NCBI RefSeq assembly: GCF_011174775.1
Contig: NZ_JAANHS010000002.1
Location: forward strand, 186,001 to 250,000
DNA length: 64,000 nucleotides
Direction of reading: 5' to 3'
From: Rhodobacter calidifons
GTDB taxonomy: Bacteria > Pseudomonadota > Alphaproteobacteria > Rhodobacterales > Rhodobacteraceae
The notes under the pieces were generated by a model. It saw only the letters and a program-made list of their open reading frames with translations, was not told where the DNA came from and did not search any database. Position 1 is the first letter of the stretch. Each line of letters starts with the position of its first letter. The translations under genes and the position numbers were made by a program. Positions 33,666 to 43,264 of the stretch are shown here, piece by piece.

Positions 33666-34472
33666 CTATTTGCCCATGCCGGCGGTCTCGGACCCGCCGC
33701 GGGTGAGGTAGTAGGCGATGAGAATCGGCAGGAAGGTGGCGGCAAAGACCACGATCGCGACGACATTGGTGACGGGGCGCTGGCGCGGGCGGACGAGTTC
33801 ATTCAGCATCCAGATCGGCAGGGTGGATTGCTGGCCCGCGGTGAAGGTGGTGACGATGACCTCGTCGAAGGAAAGCGCGAAGGCCAGCATCCCGCCGGCA
33901 AGAAGCGCCGAGCCGAGGTTCGGCAAAAGGACGTGACGGAATGTCTGGAAGGCGTTGGCGCCGAGGTCGGCCGATGCCTCCATGATCCCGCCCGACAGGC
34001 GGCGCATCCGGGCCACCGCGTTGTTATAGACGATGACGATGCAGAAGGTGGCGTGGCCAAGGACGATGGTCCAGGTGGAAAAGGGGATGTCCATGATCCC
34101 GAAGGCCGAGCGCAGCGACATCCCGGTGATGACGCCGGGCAGCGCGATCGGCAGGATGATGAGCAGCGAAAGCTGGTCGCGCCCGAAGAACCGCGCCCGG
34201 CTCATCGCGGCGGCAGCAAGGGTGCCCAGGATCATCGCCAGCACCGTGGCGATGGCCGCGACCTTCAGGGACAGGTAGAGCGGCGGCCAGATGTCGGCGC
34301 GGTTCCAGGCCACCGCGAACCATTTCAGCGTCAGGCCGGGGGGCGGGAACTGGTAGGTGCGTTCCTCGGTGGTGAAGGCGTAAAGGAAGATGAACAGGAT
34401 CGGCAGGTGCAGGAAGAGAAGCCCACCGATGGCCGTGATCTTCAGCAGGAGCGAGGGTCGGTCAGAGAGCAT
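33666..34472 (-). CDS. Polyamine-type ABC transporter permease (YdcV/PotC-like)
   Basis: A 268-residue inner-membrane permease with six predicted helices and the EAA loop [23 protein letters not shown]. It belongs to the PotC/YdcV group of spermidine/putrescine importers. The ATG at 34472 overlaps the preceding permease by 11 bases, and patD begins 12 bases after its stop. Together with the second permease it forms the translocation channel. Confidence 0.9.
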   Translation of the reverse strand: MLSDRPSLLLKITAIGGLLFLHLPILFIFLYAFTTEERTYQFPPPGLTLKWFAVAWNRADIWPPLYLSLKVAAIATVLAMILGTLAAAAMSRARFFGRDQLSLLIILPIALPGVITGMSLRSAFGIMDIPFSTWTIVLGHATFCIVIVYNNAVARMRRLSGGIMEASADLGANAFQTFRHVLLPNLGSALLAGGMLAFALSFDEVIVTTFTAGQQSTLPIWMLNELVRPRQRPVTNVVAIVVFAATFLPILIAYYLTRGGSETAGMGK

Positions 34473-35400
34473 CGAAGGCCCCCGCACGTTTGGCCAGCGT
34501 CAGGTAGATCAGCATGATGACGATGGGCACGACCGCGAAGGCAGCGGCCAGCGGGATGTTCCCGGCGGTGCCTTGCAGCTGGTAGACCGCCAGCCCGATG
34601 AAACGCGACGAATTCCCCACGATCTGCGGGATGATGTAGTCGCCCAAAGTCAGCGAGAAGGTGAAGATCGACCCGGCGATCACCCCCGGCAGGGCCAGCG
34701 GCAGGATCACCGTGCGGAAGGTCTGGCCCCGCGTGGCGCCGAGGTCGGCCGAGGCCTCGAGCATCGACGTCGGCACCCGTTCAAGGGCGGCCTGCATCGG
34801 CAGGATCATGTAGGGCAGCCAGATGTAGACGAAGACGAGGAAGGTGCCGAAGGGCGAGGTGGAAAGCGATGAGCCTTCGAGGCCCGGGATGGTCAGGATC
34901 CCGTCGATCAGGAACCCGGTCCCGGTGCCCGAGGCGGCCCAGGTCAGCACGCCCTCTTTTGCCAGGATAAGCTTCCAGGCATAGACCTTGACCAGATAGC
35001 TGGACCACAGCGGCAGCATGACGCCAAGGTAGAAGGCCGCCTTCCACGGGCCTTTGGCGTAGCGGGCGGCGTAGTAGGCGATGGGGAAGGCCAGGATCGC
35101 GCAGGCCAGCGTCACGGCGGCGGCCATGACCACGGTGCGGATGATGATATCGAGGTTCTGCGCGCGGAAGAGTTCGGCATAGGTCTTGAGGGTGAACTCC
35201 TCTTTCACGACGCCCGAGAATTCGTCGATGGAATAGAAGGACTGGAGGAGCAGCGCGGCGAGCGAGCCGAGATAGACGACGCCCAGCCAGAGCAGCGGCG
35301 GCGCGATGAGGAGAAGGAGAAGCAGGCCGGGCCGCCGCCAGAACGTGCCGGTCAGCCGATCGGCCAGACCCTTTGCCGGGAGGATCGCGGTGACGGTCAT
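34462..35400 (-). CDS. Polyamine-type ABC transporter permease (YdcU/PotB-like)
   Basis: A 312-residue permease with six helices, an N-terminal extension and the EAA loop [26 protein letters not shown]. It pairs with the YdcV-like subunit. It is separated from the ATPase gene by 217 bases carrying repeat family A in inverted orientation, unusual inside an otherwise tight operon. Start ATG at 35400. Confidence 0.9.
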   Translation of the reverse strand: MTVTAILPAKGLADRLTGTFWRRPGLLLLLLIAPPLLWLGVVYLGSLAALLLQSFYSIDEFSGVVKEEFTLKTYAELFRAQNLDIIIRTVVMAAAVTLACAILAFPIAYYAARYAKGPWKAAFYLGVMLPLWSSYLVKVYAWKLILAKEGVLTWAASGTGTGFLIDGILTIPGLEGSSLSTSPFGTFLVFVYIWLPYMILPMQAALERVPTSMLEASADLGATRGQTFRTVILPLALPGVIAGSIFTFSLTLGDYIIPQIVGNSSRFIGLAVYQLQGTAGNIPLAAAFAVVPIVIMLIYLTLAKRAGAFDAL

Positions 35401-35484
35401 CGGCGCGCCTCGGAAAGGTCAAGCTTGCCGAAGGAAATGTCCCGGGCGCCCGGTCCTGCGGCGGCGCCCGGTCGAGTGGCGTCG

Positions 35485-35560
35485 GAGCCTCCGGCGGGGA
35501 TATTTTCCGGACAGATGAAATCTGTTGCGGCTTTCATCTGTCCCCAAATATCCCGGGGGT
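35485..35560. repeat. Inverted pair of family A repeat tails inside the polyamine ABC operon
   Basis: The right-hand end of repeat A appears twice, head-to-head: CCTCCGGCGGGGATATTT plus CCGGACAGATGAAA (about 35489-35520), and its mirror TTTCATCTGTCCCCAAATAT (35532-35551) plus CCCGG. The arms can pair over about 25 bases around TCTGTTGCGGC. It lies in the 217-base gap between the permease and ATPase genes. The rest of the gap (35401-35484 and 35561-35617) shows no gene. Confidence 0.85.
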
Positions 35561-35617
35561 GAGGGCGAAGCCCGAGGGGGCGGCGCCCCCTGTGGCGGTC
35601 GGGCCAGGCGTGGCGCA

Positions 35618-36604
35618 TCAGTCAGTCCCCATCAGGTGCAGGGCGTTGCGGTCGAAGGCGATGGCGGTCGTGGTGCCTTCGGGCGGAACCGGCTGGCCGG
35701 CAGGGACAAGGGCGGCGATCTCGGTCTCGCCCGCGCGGATCACGACGCGCGTGCCGGCGCCGAGGTAGCGCAGCGCAATGACGGTGCCGCTGACCGGGCC
35801 GGTCTGGGCAAGCCGGGTGGCCTCGGGGCGCAGGGAGGCCCATTGGGCGGGGCCTCCGAGGGCCCGGGTCAGCTCCGGGGGCAGCACGTTGGAGGAGCCG
35901 ACGAAATCTGCCACGAACCGCGTGGCGGGGCGGTCGTAGATGTCCTGCGGGGTGCCGATCTGGGCGATCCGGCCTTCGTTGAACACGGCCAGGTGGTCGG
36001 CCATCGACAGGGCCTCGTGCTGGTCATGGGTGACGAAGACGAAGGTCAGCCCCAGCTTGTGCTGGAGCGCCTTGAGTTCGTCCTGCATCGCCTCGCGCAG
36101 CTTCAGGTCCAGCGCGCCCAGGGGTTCGTCCAGCAGCAGCACCCGGGGTTCGTTGACCAGGGCGCGGGCCAGGGCCACGCGCTGGCGCTGGCCGCCGGAA
36201 AGCTGGGCGGGCTTGCGGTCGCCGTAGCCCTCCAGCTTGACCAGCGCGAGCATCTCTTCGGCCCGGGCATGGCGGCGGGCGCGGCCCATGCCCTTGACCA
36301 TCAGCCCGTAGGCCACGTTGTCGCGCACGTTCATGTGCGGGAACAGCGCATAGTCCTGGAACACCGTGTTCACGTTGCGCAGATGCGGGGGCGTCGCCGA
36401 AACGTCCTCGCCGAAGATGCGGATCGCGCCGGTCGTGGGCTTTTCGAACCCCGAGATCAGCCGCAGGCAGGTGGTCTTGCCCGACCCCGAGGGGCCGAGC
36501 ATGGCGAAGAAGGACCCTTCGACGATGGTCAGGTCCACGCCATCGACGGCCTTCACCGGGCCGAAATGGCGGGAAACATTGGCGAATTCGACGGCAGGGG
36601 TCAT
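35618..36604 (-). CDS. Polyamine-type ABC transporter ATP-binding protein (YdcT/PotA-like)
   Basis: A 328-residue ATPase: Walker [13 protein letters not shown] near residue 38, Q-loop [11 protein letters not shown], signature LSGGQRQR, Walker [13 protein letters not shown], switch His in VTHDQHEA, and a C-terminal TOBE domain (about 250-328). It energises the YdcUV-like channel. Start ATG 36604 ([15 protein letters not shown]) fits the family; the 90-base gap to the binding-protein gene is normal. Confidence 0.92.
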   Translation of the reverse strand: MTPAVEFANVSRHFGPVKAVDGVDLTIVEGSFFAMLGPSGSGKTTCLRLISGFEKPTTGAIRIFGEDVSATPPHLRNVNTVFQDYALFPHMNVRDNVAYGLMVKGMGRARRHARAEEMLALVKLEGYGDRKPAQLSGGQRQRVALARALVNEPRVLLLDEPLGALDLKLREAMQDELKALQHKLGLTFVFVTHDQHEALSMADHLAVFNEGRIAQIGTPQDIYDRPATRFVADFVGSSNVLPPELTRALGGPAQWASLRPEATRLAQTGPVSGTVIALRYLGAGTRVVIRAGETEIAALVPAGQPVPPEGTTTAIAFDRNALHLMGTD

Positions 36605-36694
36605 GGCACGATCGTAGGGTGCGCTACAGCGCACCGTTCCTTGCGATGTTGGGAAAATCAGGGTGGGCGATCCGCCCACCCTCTGGTCAGTATG

Positions 36695-37855
36695 TCAGCG
36701 ACCGCCGATCACCCCGATATAGTCCGACACCCAGCGGTAGTAGGGCACGCAGGCGCCATCCCCCTGGGAGCAGTTCGACACCGGCGTGGTCCAGAACCGG
36801 ATCTTCTCGAAATCGTCCATCCCGTTCGCGGTGCAGGTTTCGGCCGTGGCCATGCCGCGGCCGTCGGTGCAGGCGGCCGGGACCGAGGGGTTGGCGCCGA
36901 ACCAGACCGCCAGGTCGGATTGCAGGTTCGAGGACAGCGTATGCTCCATCCAGAGATAGGCGCAATTCGGGTTGGCGGCGTTGACATGCATCATCGTGGT
37001 GTCGGCCCAGCCGGTCGCGCCTTCCTGCGGGATCACGCTGGCGACGGGCTGGCCTTCGGACTTCAGCAGGTTCACCTGGAACGGCCAGGACCCCGAGGCC
37101 ACCACGCCCTCGTTCTTGAAGTCGTCCATCTGAATGAAGGCGTCGTGCCAGTAGCGGCTGACCAGGTTGCGCTGCTGGCGCAGAAGGTCGAGCGCGGCCT
37201 TGTACTGGTCCTCGTTCAGCTCGTAGGGCGAGGTGATGCCAAGCTCGGGCCGGTGGAACATCAGGTACTGCGCGGCGTCGGCCACGTGGATCGGGCCGTC
37301 ATAGGCCTGGACCCGCCCCTTGTTCGACTTGCCGTCGGGCAGGGTCATTTCCTCGAACACCACGTTCCACGAGGTCGGGGGTTCGGGGAACACATTGGTG
37401 TTGTACATCAGGACGTTCGGCCCCCACATGTAGGGCACGCCGTAGTGGACGCCCTTCACCGTGTGCCAGGGCGCGTTCTTCAGCCGGTCGTCCACCGTGG
37501 ACCAGGACGGGATCAGGTCGATGTTGATCGGCTGCACCCGGTCGCCCGCCACCAGCCGCAGGCTGGCGTCGCCCGAGGCGGTGACGAGGTCGAAACCGCC
37601 TTCGTTCATCAGCGCCACCATCTCGTCGCTGGTGTTCGCGGTCTTGACGTTCACCTTGCAGCCCGAGCTTTCCTCGAACTTCGTCACCCAGTCGAACTCC
37701 TTCATCGTCTCGCCGCGCTCGATGTAGCCCGGCCAGGCCACGATGTTCACCTGGCCTTCCGGCGCACCGATCGCGGTGACCTGGGCAAGGGCCGGGGCAA
37801 GGCCGGTCAGGACGGCTAGGGTGGTCGTTCCCATCAGTCTGAGGCTGGAATTCAT
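36695..37855 (-). CDS. Periplasmic polyamine-binding protein (YdcS/PotD-like)
   Basis: A 386-residue extracellular solute-binding protein with a signal peptide (MNSSLRLMGTTTLAVLTGLAPALAQ; cleavage expected near residue 25) and the spermidine/putrescine-binding fold (NIVAWPGYIERGETMKEFDWV, FDLVTASGDASLRLVAGDRVQPIN, YGVPYMWGPNVLMYNTNVFPE). First gene of the ydcSTUVW-like operon. Putrescine is inferred from the linked aminobutyraldehyde dehydrogenase. The 225 bases upstream, to the divergent glycosyltransferase gene, show an AT-richer stretch (about 37910-37985) likely to hold promoters. Confidence 0.9.
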   Translation of the reverse strand: MNSSLRLMGTTTLAVLTGLAPALAQVTAIGAPEGQVNIVAWPGYIERGETMKEFDWVTKFEESSGCKVNVKTANTSDEMVALMNEGGFDLVTASGDASLRLVAGDRVQPINIDLIPSWSTVDDRLKNAPWHTVKGVHYGVPYMWGPNVLMYNTNVFPEPPTSWNVVFEEMTLPDGKSNKGRVQAYDGPIHVADAAQYLMFHRPELGITSPYELNEDQYKAALDLLRQQRNLVSRYWHDAFIQMDDFKNEGVVASGSWPFQVNLLKSEGQPVASVIPQEGATGWADTTMMHVNAANPNCAYLWMEHTLSSNLQSDLAVWFGANPSVPAACTDGRGMATAETCTANGMDDFEKIRFWTTPVSNCSQGDGACVPYYRWVSDYIGVIGGR

Positions 37856-38080
37856 GGCAGGCTCCCGTTGGTGTGTCTCTTGCATGCGCAGAGGGTCCGT
37901 TGATCCGGACTTGCGAAAAAAGCCTATGTTGCCTTGAAAGTTTCACAATGACAAAAAACTGAAGCCTGATATCGGGTTTACCGATGCATCATGTCCGGCC
38001 TGCGCGGGTCGCGGGCCGATTGCGGGAATGGTCGGTCCCGGCCGGGGCGGAACCTTTGGGTGAAGTGTGGGTTTCTGACG

Positions 38081-39268
38081 ATGAGCAGTTTGTTGATGAT
38101 CGCACCGGCGCCGGTGATCGAGTCGGGGGGCCGTCTGCGTCTGGACGTGAAATTCGTCGAGGGGATGCGTGTCCAGCAAGGGCTCTGGCCCAGCCGGATG
38201 ACCGTGGCCTTGCGCCGTGGTGTGCCGGCAATTCCCTTCGGGCGGGATTACGGCCGGGACGAGCTGCCCTTCGATCTGCTGCTGCTGGACCCGGACGAGG
38301 CGCTGACGGCACGGCATCTGTCCGGGTTCGACTTGATCTACGCCGGTGGCGACGACTTTCACTGCCTGGGGCTGCCCGATCTGCTGCATCCCGGGCAGAA
38401 GCTGGTCTATGTGATCGAATACACGCAGGAAACGCGGTTGCAGATCATGGATCTGGACCGCAGCCGCAGCCTTCTGGGCCGGTTGCGCGGCCGGCTCTGG
38501 CTGCGGCAGCAGGAAAGGCGGCGCCTGCGGGCCTTCCGGGCGGCGACGGCGCTTCAGGCGAACGGCTATCCGGCCCATGACCTTTATGCGCCGATCTGCG
38601 CCGACACGCTTCTGTACCTGGACGGGCGCATGACGCCCGATCTCTTCGCCACCGAGACCGAGATGACCGCGCGCGAGACCTGGCGGGCGGCGGGCGGGCC
38701 GATGCGGCTGATCTTCTCGGGCCGGCTGGAACCGATGAAGGGCGCGCAGGACCTGATTCCGGTGGCGCGCGCGCTGGAACGGAACGGGGTGGACTTCACG
38801 CTGGACGTGTTCGGCACCGGCGCGTTGCAAGGCGACGTCGCTGCGGCCATGCAGCAGCTGGCCGAGCCGGGGCGCGTCCGGCTGCACGGCGCGGTGGATT
38901 TCGAGACCGAACTGGTGCCCTTCACCCGGACGCGGGCCGACATCTTCCTGGGCTGCCACCGGCAAGCCGATCCGTCCTGCACCTATATCGAGGCGATGGG
39001 CTGCGGGGTTGCGGTGGCAAGCTATGACAACCGCATGTGGCAGCGGCTGAACGGAGAGGCCAAGGCGGGATGGGGTTCGCCCCTGGGCGAGCCCGAGCGG
39101 CTGGCCGAACGCCTGATCGCGCTGTCGCGTGATCCGCAGGCCATCACCCGGGCCAGCCGCAACGCCTGGGAATTCTCGCGCGCCCATGGCTTCCTGCCCG
39201 AATTCCGGCGGCGGATGGAACATCTGGCCCGGATCGCGGGGATCACTCTCGCGCCGTTCGCTGCCTGA
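38081..39268 (+). CDS. Glycosyltransferase (GT4-type)
   Basis: A 395-residue glycosyltransferase. The C-terminal half carries the GT-B donor-binding features: RLIFSGRLEPMKGAQDLIPVARAL (about 215-238), a TLDVFGTGALQGDV strand, and the SCTYIEAMGCGVAVASYDN motif with the conserved E of EAMGCG. The acceptor is unknown. It stands alone, transcribed away from the polyamine operon. Start ATG 38081 (MSSLLMIAPAPV) is preferred; the upstream in-frame sequence is low complexity. Confidence 0.82.
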   Translation: MSSLLMIAPAPVIESGGRLRLDVKFVEGMRVQQGLWPSRMTVALRRGVPAIPFGRDYGRDELPFDLLLLDPDEALTARHLSGFDLIYAGGDDFHCLGLPDLLHPGQKLVYVIEYTQETRLQIMDLDRSRSLLGRLRGRLWLRQQERRRLRAFRAATALQANGYPAHDLYAPICADTLLYLDGRMTPDLFATETEMTARETWRAAGGPMRLIFSGRLEPMKGAQDLIPVARALERNGVDFTLDVFGTGALQGDVAAAMQQLAEPGRVRLHGAVDFETELVPFTRTRADIFLGCHRQADPSCTYIEAMGCGVAVASYDNRMWQRLNGEAKAGWGSPLGEPERLAERLIALSRDPQAITRASRNAWEFSRAHGFLPEFRRRMEHLARIAGITLAPFAA

Positions 39269-39292
39269 CCGTCCCGGCCCCGCAGGATCGGT

Positions 39293-40201
39293 TCAGCCCG
39301 GGCGCAGGACCGCGGTGCTTTGCGCCGACCGGATGAAGTTCGACGCAGGCCCGGTCAGCGGCGCGCCCTTGCGCCAGGCCAGGCCCACCTGCACCGTCGG
39401 CAAGTCGCCCGAGACATCGCGAATCTCGATCCGGTCGCCTTCCAGGCTCCAGGGGCGGTAGACGAGACTGGGCAGGATCGCCAGCCCCGCGCCGGTGGCG
39501 ACCAGGGATCGCACCGCCTCGACGCTGCGGGTGCGGAAGGCGATCTGCGGTTTCACCGGCAGGGCGGCGGTCAGGCGCCGGGTGGATTCCTCGATCTCGT
39601 CCACCATCAGCTGGATCAGCGGCGATCCGGCAAGCTCTTCCAGCGCGATGCTTTCCTGCTGCGCCAGCGGATGGCCCAGCGGCAGCCAGAGGCGATAGGG
39701 CGAGACCAGCAGCGTTTCCAGGTTCAGCGCCATCCGGTCGTGGACCGAAGAGGTGAGAAGCACCGCCACGTCCAGCTCTCCCCCGATCAGGAGGTGCTGA
39801 AGGTAGTCGCCCGAATCCTCGATCACGTTCAGCTCGACCTGCGGAAAGGCGCGGCGATAGCGTTGCAGGATGTCCGACAGCACATAGCCCGCGACAAGGC
39901 TGGTGACGCCCAGCGACAGGCGGCCCTTGGCGGTTTCGGCCTCGGTCTGGAAGGTGGTGCGGGCGGTGGCCACGTCGGCCAGGATCTGCCGGGCATGGCG
40001 CAGGAAGGCCGAGCCCTTGTGCGTCAGGACGATGCCGCGCGCCTGGCGGTCGAATAGCGCAACGCCGAGGTCGTCCTCCAGCCCGCGGATCGCCTCGGTC
40101 ACCGAGGACTGGCTGATCGAAAGCGCCCGCGCCGCGCCGGTGACGGATCCGGCCTCGGCGGCACCGACGAAGAACTGAAGCTGGCGCAGGGTGAATGCCA
40201 T
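39293..40201 (-). CDS. LysR-type transcriptional regulator
   Basis: A 302-residue LysR regulator: an N-terminal winged helix (LRQLQFFVGAAEAGSVTGAARALSISQSSVTEAIRGLEDDLGVALFDR) followed by a type 2 periplasmic-binding-like effector domain. It is divergent from the small DMT-type permease across a 112-base gap, the usual layout for a regulator controlling its neighbour. Effector unknown. Start at 40201 fixed by the HTH position. Confidence 0.92.
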   Translation of the reverse strand: MAFTLRQLQFFVGAAEAGSVTGAARALSISQSSVTEAIRGLEDDLGVALFDRQARGIVLTHKGSAFLRHARQILADVATARTTFQTEAETAKGRLSLGVTSLVAGYVLSDILQRYRRAFPQVELNVIEDSGDYLQHLLIGGELDVAVLLTSSVHDRMALNLETLLVSPYRLWLPLGHPLAQQESIALEELAGSPLIQLMVDEIEESTRRLTAALPVKPQIAFRTRSVEAVRSLVATGAGLAILPSLVYRPWSLEGDRIEIRDVSGDLPTVQVGLAWRKGAPLTGPASNFIRSAQSTAVLRPG

Positions 40202-40313
40202 CGGAATCCGCGATAGGATTGGTCTATTATCTGCCTGATAGATGACCCTGTGGCAAGGGTTGCGGCGTCCACGTCGCTGTGGCTTTGTGGAGCAAAAGGA
40301 AACGGAGGCAGGA

Positions 40314-40748
40314 ATGGTCTGGGTATTGTTGGCAGTTGTGCTGGGTGGCGTGGCCATTGCCCTGCAAGCGCCGGTCAATGCCGCCCTGGCGCGCGAACTC
40401 GGCGGTCCGGTCCCAGCCGCCGCCGTTTCCTTTGGCGTGGGCTTCGTCGTCCTTTTCGTGATCGCGATGGCTCAGGGGCAGGGCGCGTCCTTCCTGAGAC
40501 TGCCGCAGGTCCCGACCTGGACGCTGATCGGCGGCTGCCTGGGCGCCTGGTATGTCCTCAGCGCGGTCTGGGGCGTATCGACGCTGGGCGTGCTGACATT
40601 GGTCGCGGCGCTGATCCTGGGGCAGATGACGGCGGCGATGGTGATCGACGCCACCGGCGCGCTGGGCGTGACCGCGCGCGAGATCACGCCGACCCGGATT
40701 GCCGCCGCCGGTCTGGTGATGGCCGGGCTGATCCTGTCGCGGGCCTAG
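40314..40748 (+). CDS. DMT-superfamily DUF606 (YdcZ-like) membrane protein
   Basis: A 144-residue protein with five helices, of the half-size DUF606 family (LGGVAIALQAPVNAALARELGGPVPAAAVSFGVGF; GVLTLVAALILGQMTAAMVIDATG). Members work as dimers or pairs; substrate unknown. ACGGAGGCAGGA precedes ATG 40314. Its TAG stop overlaps the TAG of the convergent next gene within CTAG. Probably controlled by the divergent LysR regulator. Confidence 0.88.
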   Translation: MVWVLLAVVLGGVAIALQAPVNAALARELGGPVPAAAVSFGVGFVVLFVIAMAQGQGASFLRLPQVPTWTLIGGCLGAWYVLSAVWGVSTLGVLTLVAALILGQMTAAMVIDATGALGVTAREITPTRIAAAGLVMAGLILSRA

Positions 40749-41068
40749 GGGGCCTGCCAGCGCCCCGCGGCCCCGACCGTCCAGGGGGCGGCGACGGGGG
40801 GCGGCGGCGCGCCGTCCTGCCAGAAGCAGAGCCGCAGGTGATCCACCGCCTCGCCGTCAAGCACCAGCGCCCAGTCCATGTGGAAGCCGTCGATCAGAAG
40901 GCCCTCGGCGTAGAACACGATCTCGTCGGCTTCCAGCGCTTCCGAGGGCGCGGCATCCCAGCCCTCGGCCCCGCCCCAGAACACCAGGCCCTCGATGTCG
41001 CGGTGCTGGCGCGTGATCTTCCCAAGCGGGGCCAGGAAGGCCTCGACCGGGGTCAGTTCCTTGGCCAT
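40745..41068 (-). CDS. Conserved-looking small protein of unknown function
   Basis: A 107-residue soluble protein rich in acidic and aromatic residues (RQHRDIEGLVFWGGAEGWDA, EIVFYAEGLLIDGFHMDWALVLDG). I do not recognise a family. Reading-frame quality is consistent with a real gene, and it ends exactly against the DUF606 gene with overlapping stops. No signal peptide or membrane helix. The 184 bases upstream, up to the OsmC gene, show no other feature. Confidence 0.6.
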   Translation of the reverse strand: MAKELTPVEAFLAPLGKITRQHRDIEGLVFWGGAEGWDAAPSEALEADEIVFYAEGLLIDGFHMDWALVLDGEAVDHLRLCFWQDGAPPPPVAAPWTVGAAGRWQAP

Positions 41069-41252
41069 CAGCGCGACCCTGCCGCCAGCGCGGGGGCGGG
41101 CACGAGGGTCACGCGGTCCGGCGCGGCACAGCGGGCGTGGGGATCGGGGAATGCGGTCAAGGCTTGGCTCCGGACTTGCGCCAGGTCAAGGCGGGGTGAG
41201 GGTGCCGTGCCATACTCGGCACCGATGTGACCGTGTCAATGCGGGGGTTGCC

Positions 41253-41669
41253 ATGCAGTATCAGCTGAGCGCGCAACGGGTGGATGCGACGGGAAGCCTG
41301 GCCAGCAGTCACGGGGCCGAGGTGCGGCTGGCGACCGACATGGAGGGCCGCAAGGATGCGCCGAACCCGGTGGAGCTGTTGCTGGCGGCGCTGGCGGCCT
41401 GCATGATCAAGGGGGCGGAACGGGTGCTGCCGGTGCTGAAGTTCCAGCTGGACGGGATGCGCGTGTCGTTGCAGGCAGACCGGCAGGATGCGCCGCCAAG
41501 GCTGGCGGCGATCCGGTACGAGATCACGATCGACACCCCGGAAAGCGCGGCGCGGCTTGATCTCTTGCACCGCAACATCCTGAAATACGGCACGATTTCC
41601 AACACGCTCGCCGCTGCGGTTCCCCTGTCCGGGACCATCCGTCGCGCGGGGGACGACCGGAGTTCGTGA
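41253..41669 (+). CDS. OsmC/Ohr-like family protein
   Basis: A 138-residue OsmC-fold protein. The NPVELLLAALAACMIKGAERVLP helix carries the conserved cysteine (Cys50) of the family, but the usual second cysteine of the peroxidase pair is not evident. Peroxidase activity is therefore uncertain. Its last codons (Arg-Ser-Ser-stop) are formed by a palindromic repeat, so the stop codon TGA lies in the loop of a hairpin. Convergent with holA. Confidence 0.82.
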   Translation: MQYQLSAQRVDATGSLASSHGAEVRLATDMEGRKDAPNPVELLLAALAACMIKGAERVLPVLKFQLDGMRVSLQADRQDAPPRLAAIRYEITIDTPESAARLDLLHRNILKYGTISNTLAAAVPLSGTIRRAGDDRSS

Positions 41670-41702
41670 CGAACTCCGGACCGATTTCCGAACGGAAATC
41701 GG
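41657..41702. repeat. Double-hairpin palindromic element (family D), copy 2
   Basis: Two adjacent perfect hairpins: 41657-41679 (CCGGAGTTCG-N3-CGAACTCCGG) and 41681-41702 (CCGATTTCCG-N2-CGGAAATCGG). The same pair, with an extra hairpin between, is at 1792-1859 on the other strand. It contains the stop codon of the OsmC gene and ends 3 bases before the holA stop, a position suited to a bidirectional terminator. Confidence 0.85.
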
Positions 41703-41705
41703 TGC

Positions 41706-42719
41706 CTAGCGACGGGTCATCGCGATGCGGATCAAGGCGCGTTCCATCAGCGCCATGCCGGGCGCCTTGCTGGTGGAGCGCAGCGTGAGGTCGGTCTCCA
41801 GCAGGATCGCCATCGCGCTTTCCAGCGCCCGAGCCCCCCATTGGCCAGCCTGCCGGCCCATCGCGTCCTTCTGCCTGAAACTCACGCGCGCCTTCTGGAT
41901 GCCGGCGGCGGGGCCGGCGGGGTCGGTCGCGGCGGCATGGAGGATGCGGAAATGCCGCAGCGCGCCGATGCAGATCGTCACCGGCTGCACCCCCTGGCCC
42001 TCCAGCCGCCGGAACAGCGGGCCGATGGCGGTGCTGCGCGCCTCGGCCACGGCGTCGATCAGGTCGTCGATTTCGGCCTCGATGGTCGCGGGGGCCATGG
42101 CGGCGACATCGGCGGGGGTCAGGGGCGTCGGATCATTGAACTTGTAGAGCGCGATCTTCTCCAGCGTCTGGCGGAAGTCGCCCGGGTCCAGGGCGCGCGC
42201 AAGGGTGGTCAGGTCGGTCATCGCTTCGCGGTCGATGTCGGTCAGCCCCGCCTTCTTCAGCGCGTCCTCGATTTCCTCGCGGCTGGGGGGATCGTCGTAA
42301 AGCCCGATGCTGACCGCGTTCGGGTGCTTTTCGAACAGGGTCTTCAGGGCGGATTTCCCCGTCAGGCCCCCCGCCGTGACCACGATCACCGCGTCACCCG
42401 GTTTCCATTCCTTCAGCGCGGTGGCGATGGGGTCGGACAGACCGTCGGTCGCGTCCTCGACGAAAGCGACGCGCGGACCGGGGAAGAAGCCCACCGCCTT
42501 GATCGCGTCCAGCAGCAGACTGCCGTCCTTGCGCAGGTCGGCGCCCGAAATCCGGGTCAGGCGCATCTCGGCCTCGCCCTGCGGTCCGACCAGCGCGGCG
42601 ATGGCGTCCTGGCGCTTGAGCGCCACCCGCATCGCATCGGCGCCGAAGATCAGCAGCCCTGCCCGTCCGGGATCGGGTTTCGCGCAGTAGCGGGCGGCCT
42701 CGGCCCCCTTCAGGATCAT
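41706..42719 (-). CDS. holA: DNA polymerase III subunit delta
   Basis: A 337-residue HolA, part of the clamp loader. The N-terminal LLIFGADAMRVALKRQDAIAAL and the mid-protein DAVIVVTAGGLTGKSALKTLFEKHPNAVSIGLY stretches match, as does the C-terminal collar domain (ITICIGALRHFRILHAA-like). It overlaps lptE by 4 bases in the leuS-lptE-holA series conserved in alphaproteobacteria. Confidence 0.92.
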   Translation of the reverse strand: MILKGAEAARYCAKPDPGRAGLLIFGADAMRVALKRQDAIAALVGPQGEAEMRLTRISGADLRKDGSLLLDAIKAVGFFPGPRVAFVEDATDGLSDPIATALKEWKPGDAVIVVTAGGLTGKSALKTLFEKHPNAVSIGLYDDPPSREEIEDALKKAGLTDIDREAMTDLTTLARALDPGDFRQTLEKIALYKFNDPTPLTPADVAAMAPATIEAEIDDLIDAVAEARSTAIGPLFRRLEGQGVQPVTICIGALRHFRILHAAATDPAGPAAGIQKARVSFRQKDAMGRQAGQWGARALESAMAILLETDLTLRSTSKAPGMALMERALIRIAMTRR

Positions 42720-43264
42720 GGCTGCCGCGCCATGGCCGCGATCAGCCGGGCGGTGATCTGGTCGGCCAGGATGCGCATCAGCCGCAGGCTTGCGTCCTCT
42801 TCGGCCGCCAGCCCCGCGACGGTCGATCCGGTCGCGGCATAGGCGGTGAAGCTTTGCACCCGACCGCCGGTCACCCGCGCCCCGGTCGCGCGGTCGGTCA
42901 GCGTGTAGTCGATCACGCCCTTCAGGTTGTAGCGCGTGGTCTTGTTGTCGGTGGTGATGCCCACGCCCACCGTCTCGGTGACGATGGCATAAGCCAGATC
43001 ATAGCGCGGCGCCTCGGGCCGGCCGAGCCGTTCCTCCAGCCGCTCGACCAGGTCGAAGCCGTTCTTGTCGGTCGGGTCCTGGACCTGGACCCTGCCCATG
43101 AGCGCCGTCGCCGGCCCATCGGGGGCGAGCGCGGGGGCAAAGCCGCAGGCCGCCATGGCAAGCGGGGCAAGCAACAGGAAGCGCCGCGTCGGTCGGAGAA
43201 CGGCCTGCCCGCCCCCGGGTCCGGTGCAAGACAGAGGCGGGTGGCTGAGGTCAGACGACGACAT
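42716..43264 (-). CDS. lptE: LPS assembly lipoprotein LptE
   Basis: A 182-residue outer-membrane lipoprotein. A signal sequence with lipobox ([20 protein letters not shown]; Cys40) is followed by an LptE-like domain ([37 protein letters not shown]). It works with LptD to place lipopolysaccharide. It overlaps the leuS 3' end by 14 bases, so the 27 residues before the signal sequence come from the overlap, and a later non-ATG start is possible. Followed by holA. Confidence 0.9.
   Translation of the reverse strand: MSSSDLSHPPLSCTGPGGGQAVLRPTRRFLLLAPLAMAACGFAPALAPDGPATALMGRVQVQDPTDKNGFDLVERLEERLGRPEAPRYDLAYAIVTETVGVGITTDNKTTRYNLKGVIDYTLTDRATGARVTGGRVQSFTAYAATGSTVAGLAAEEDASLRLMRILADQITARLIAAMARQP

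Noticed and set aside
40995-41252. Upstream extension of the OsmC gene
   Set aside because: Reads through the antisense of the neighbouring small gene and is Arg/Gly-rich; the family starts at the ATG at 41253.
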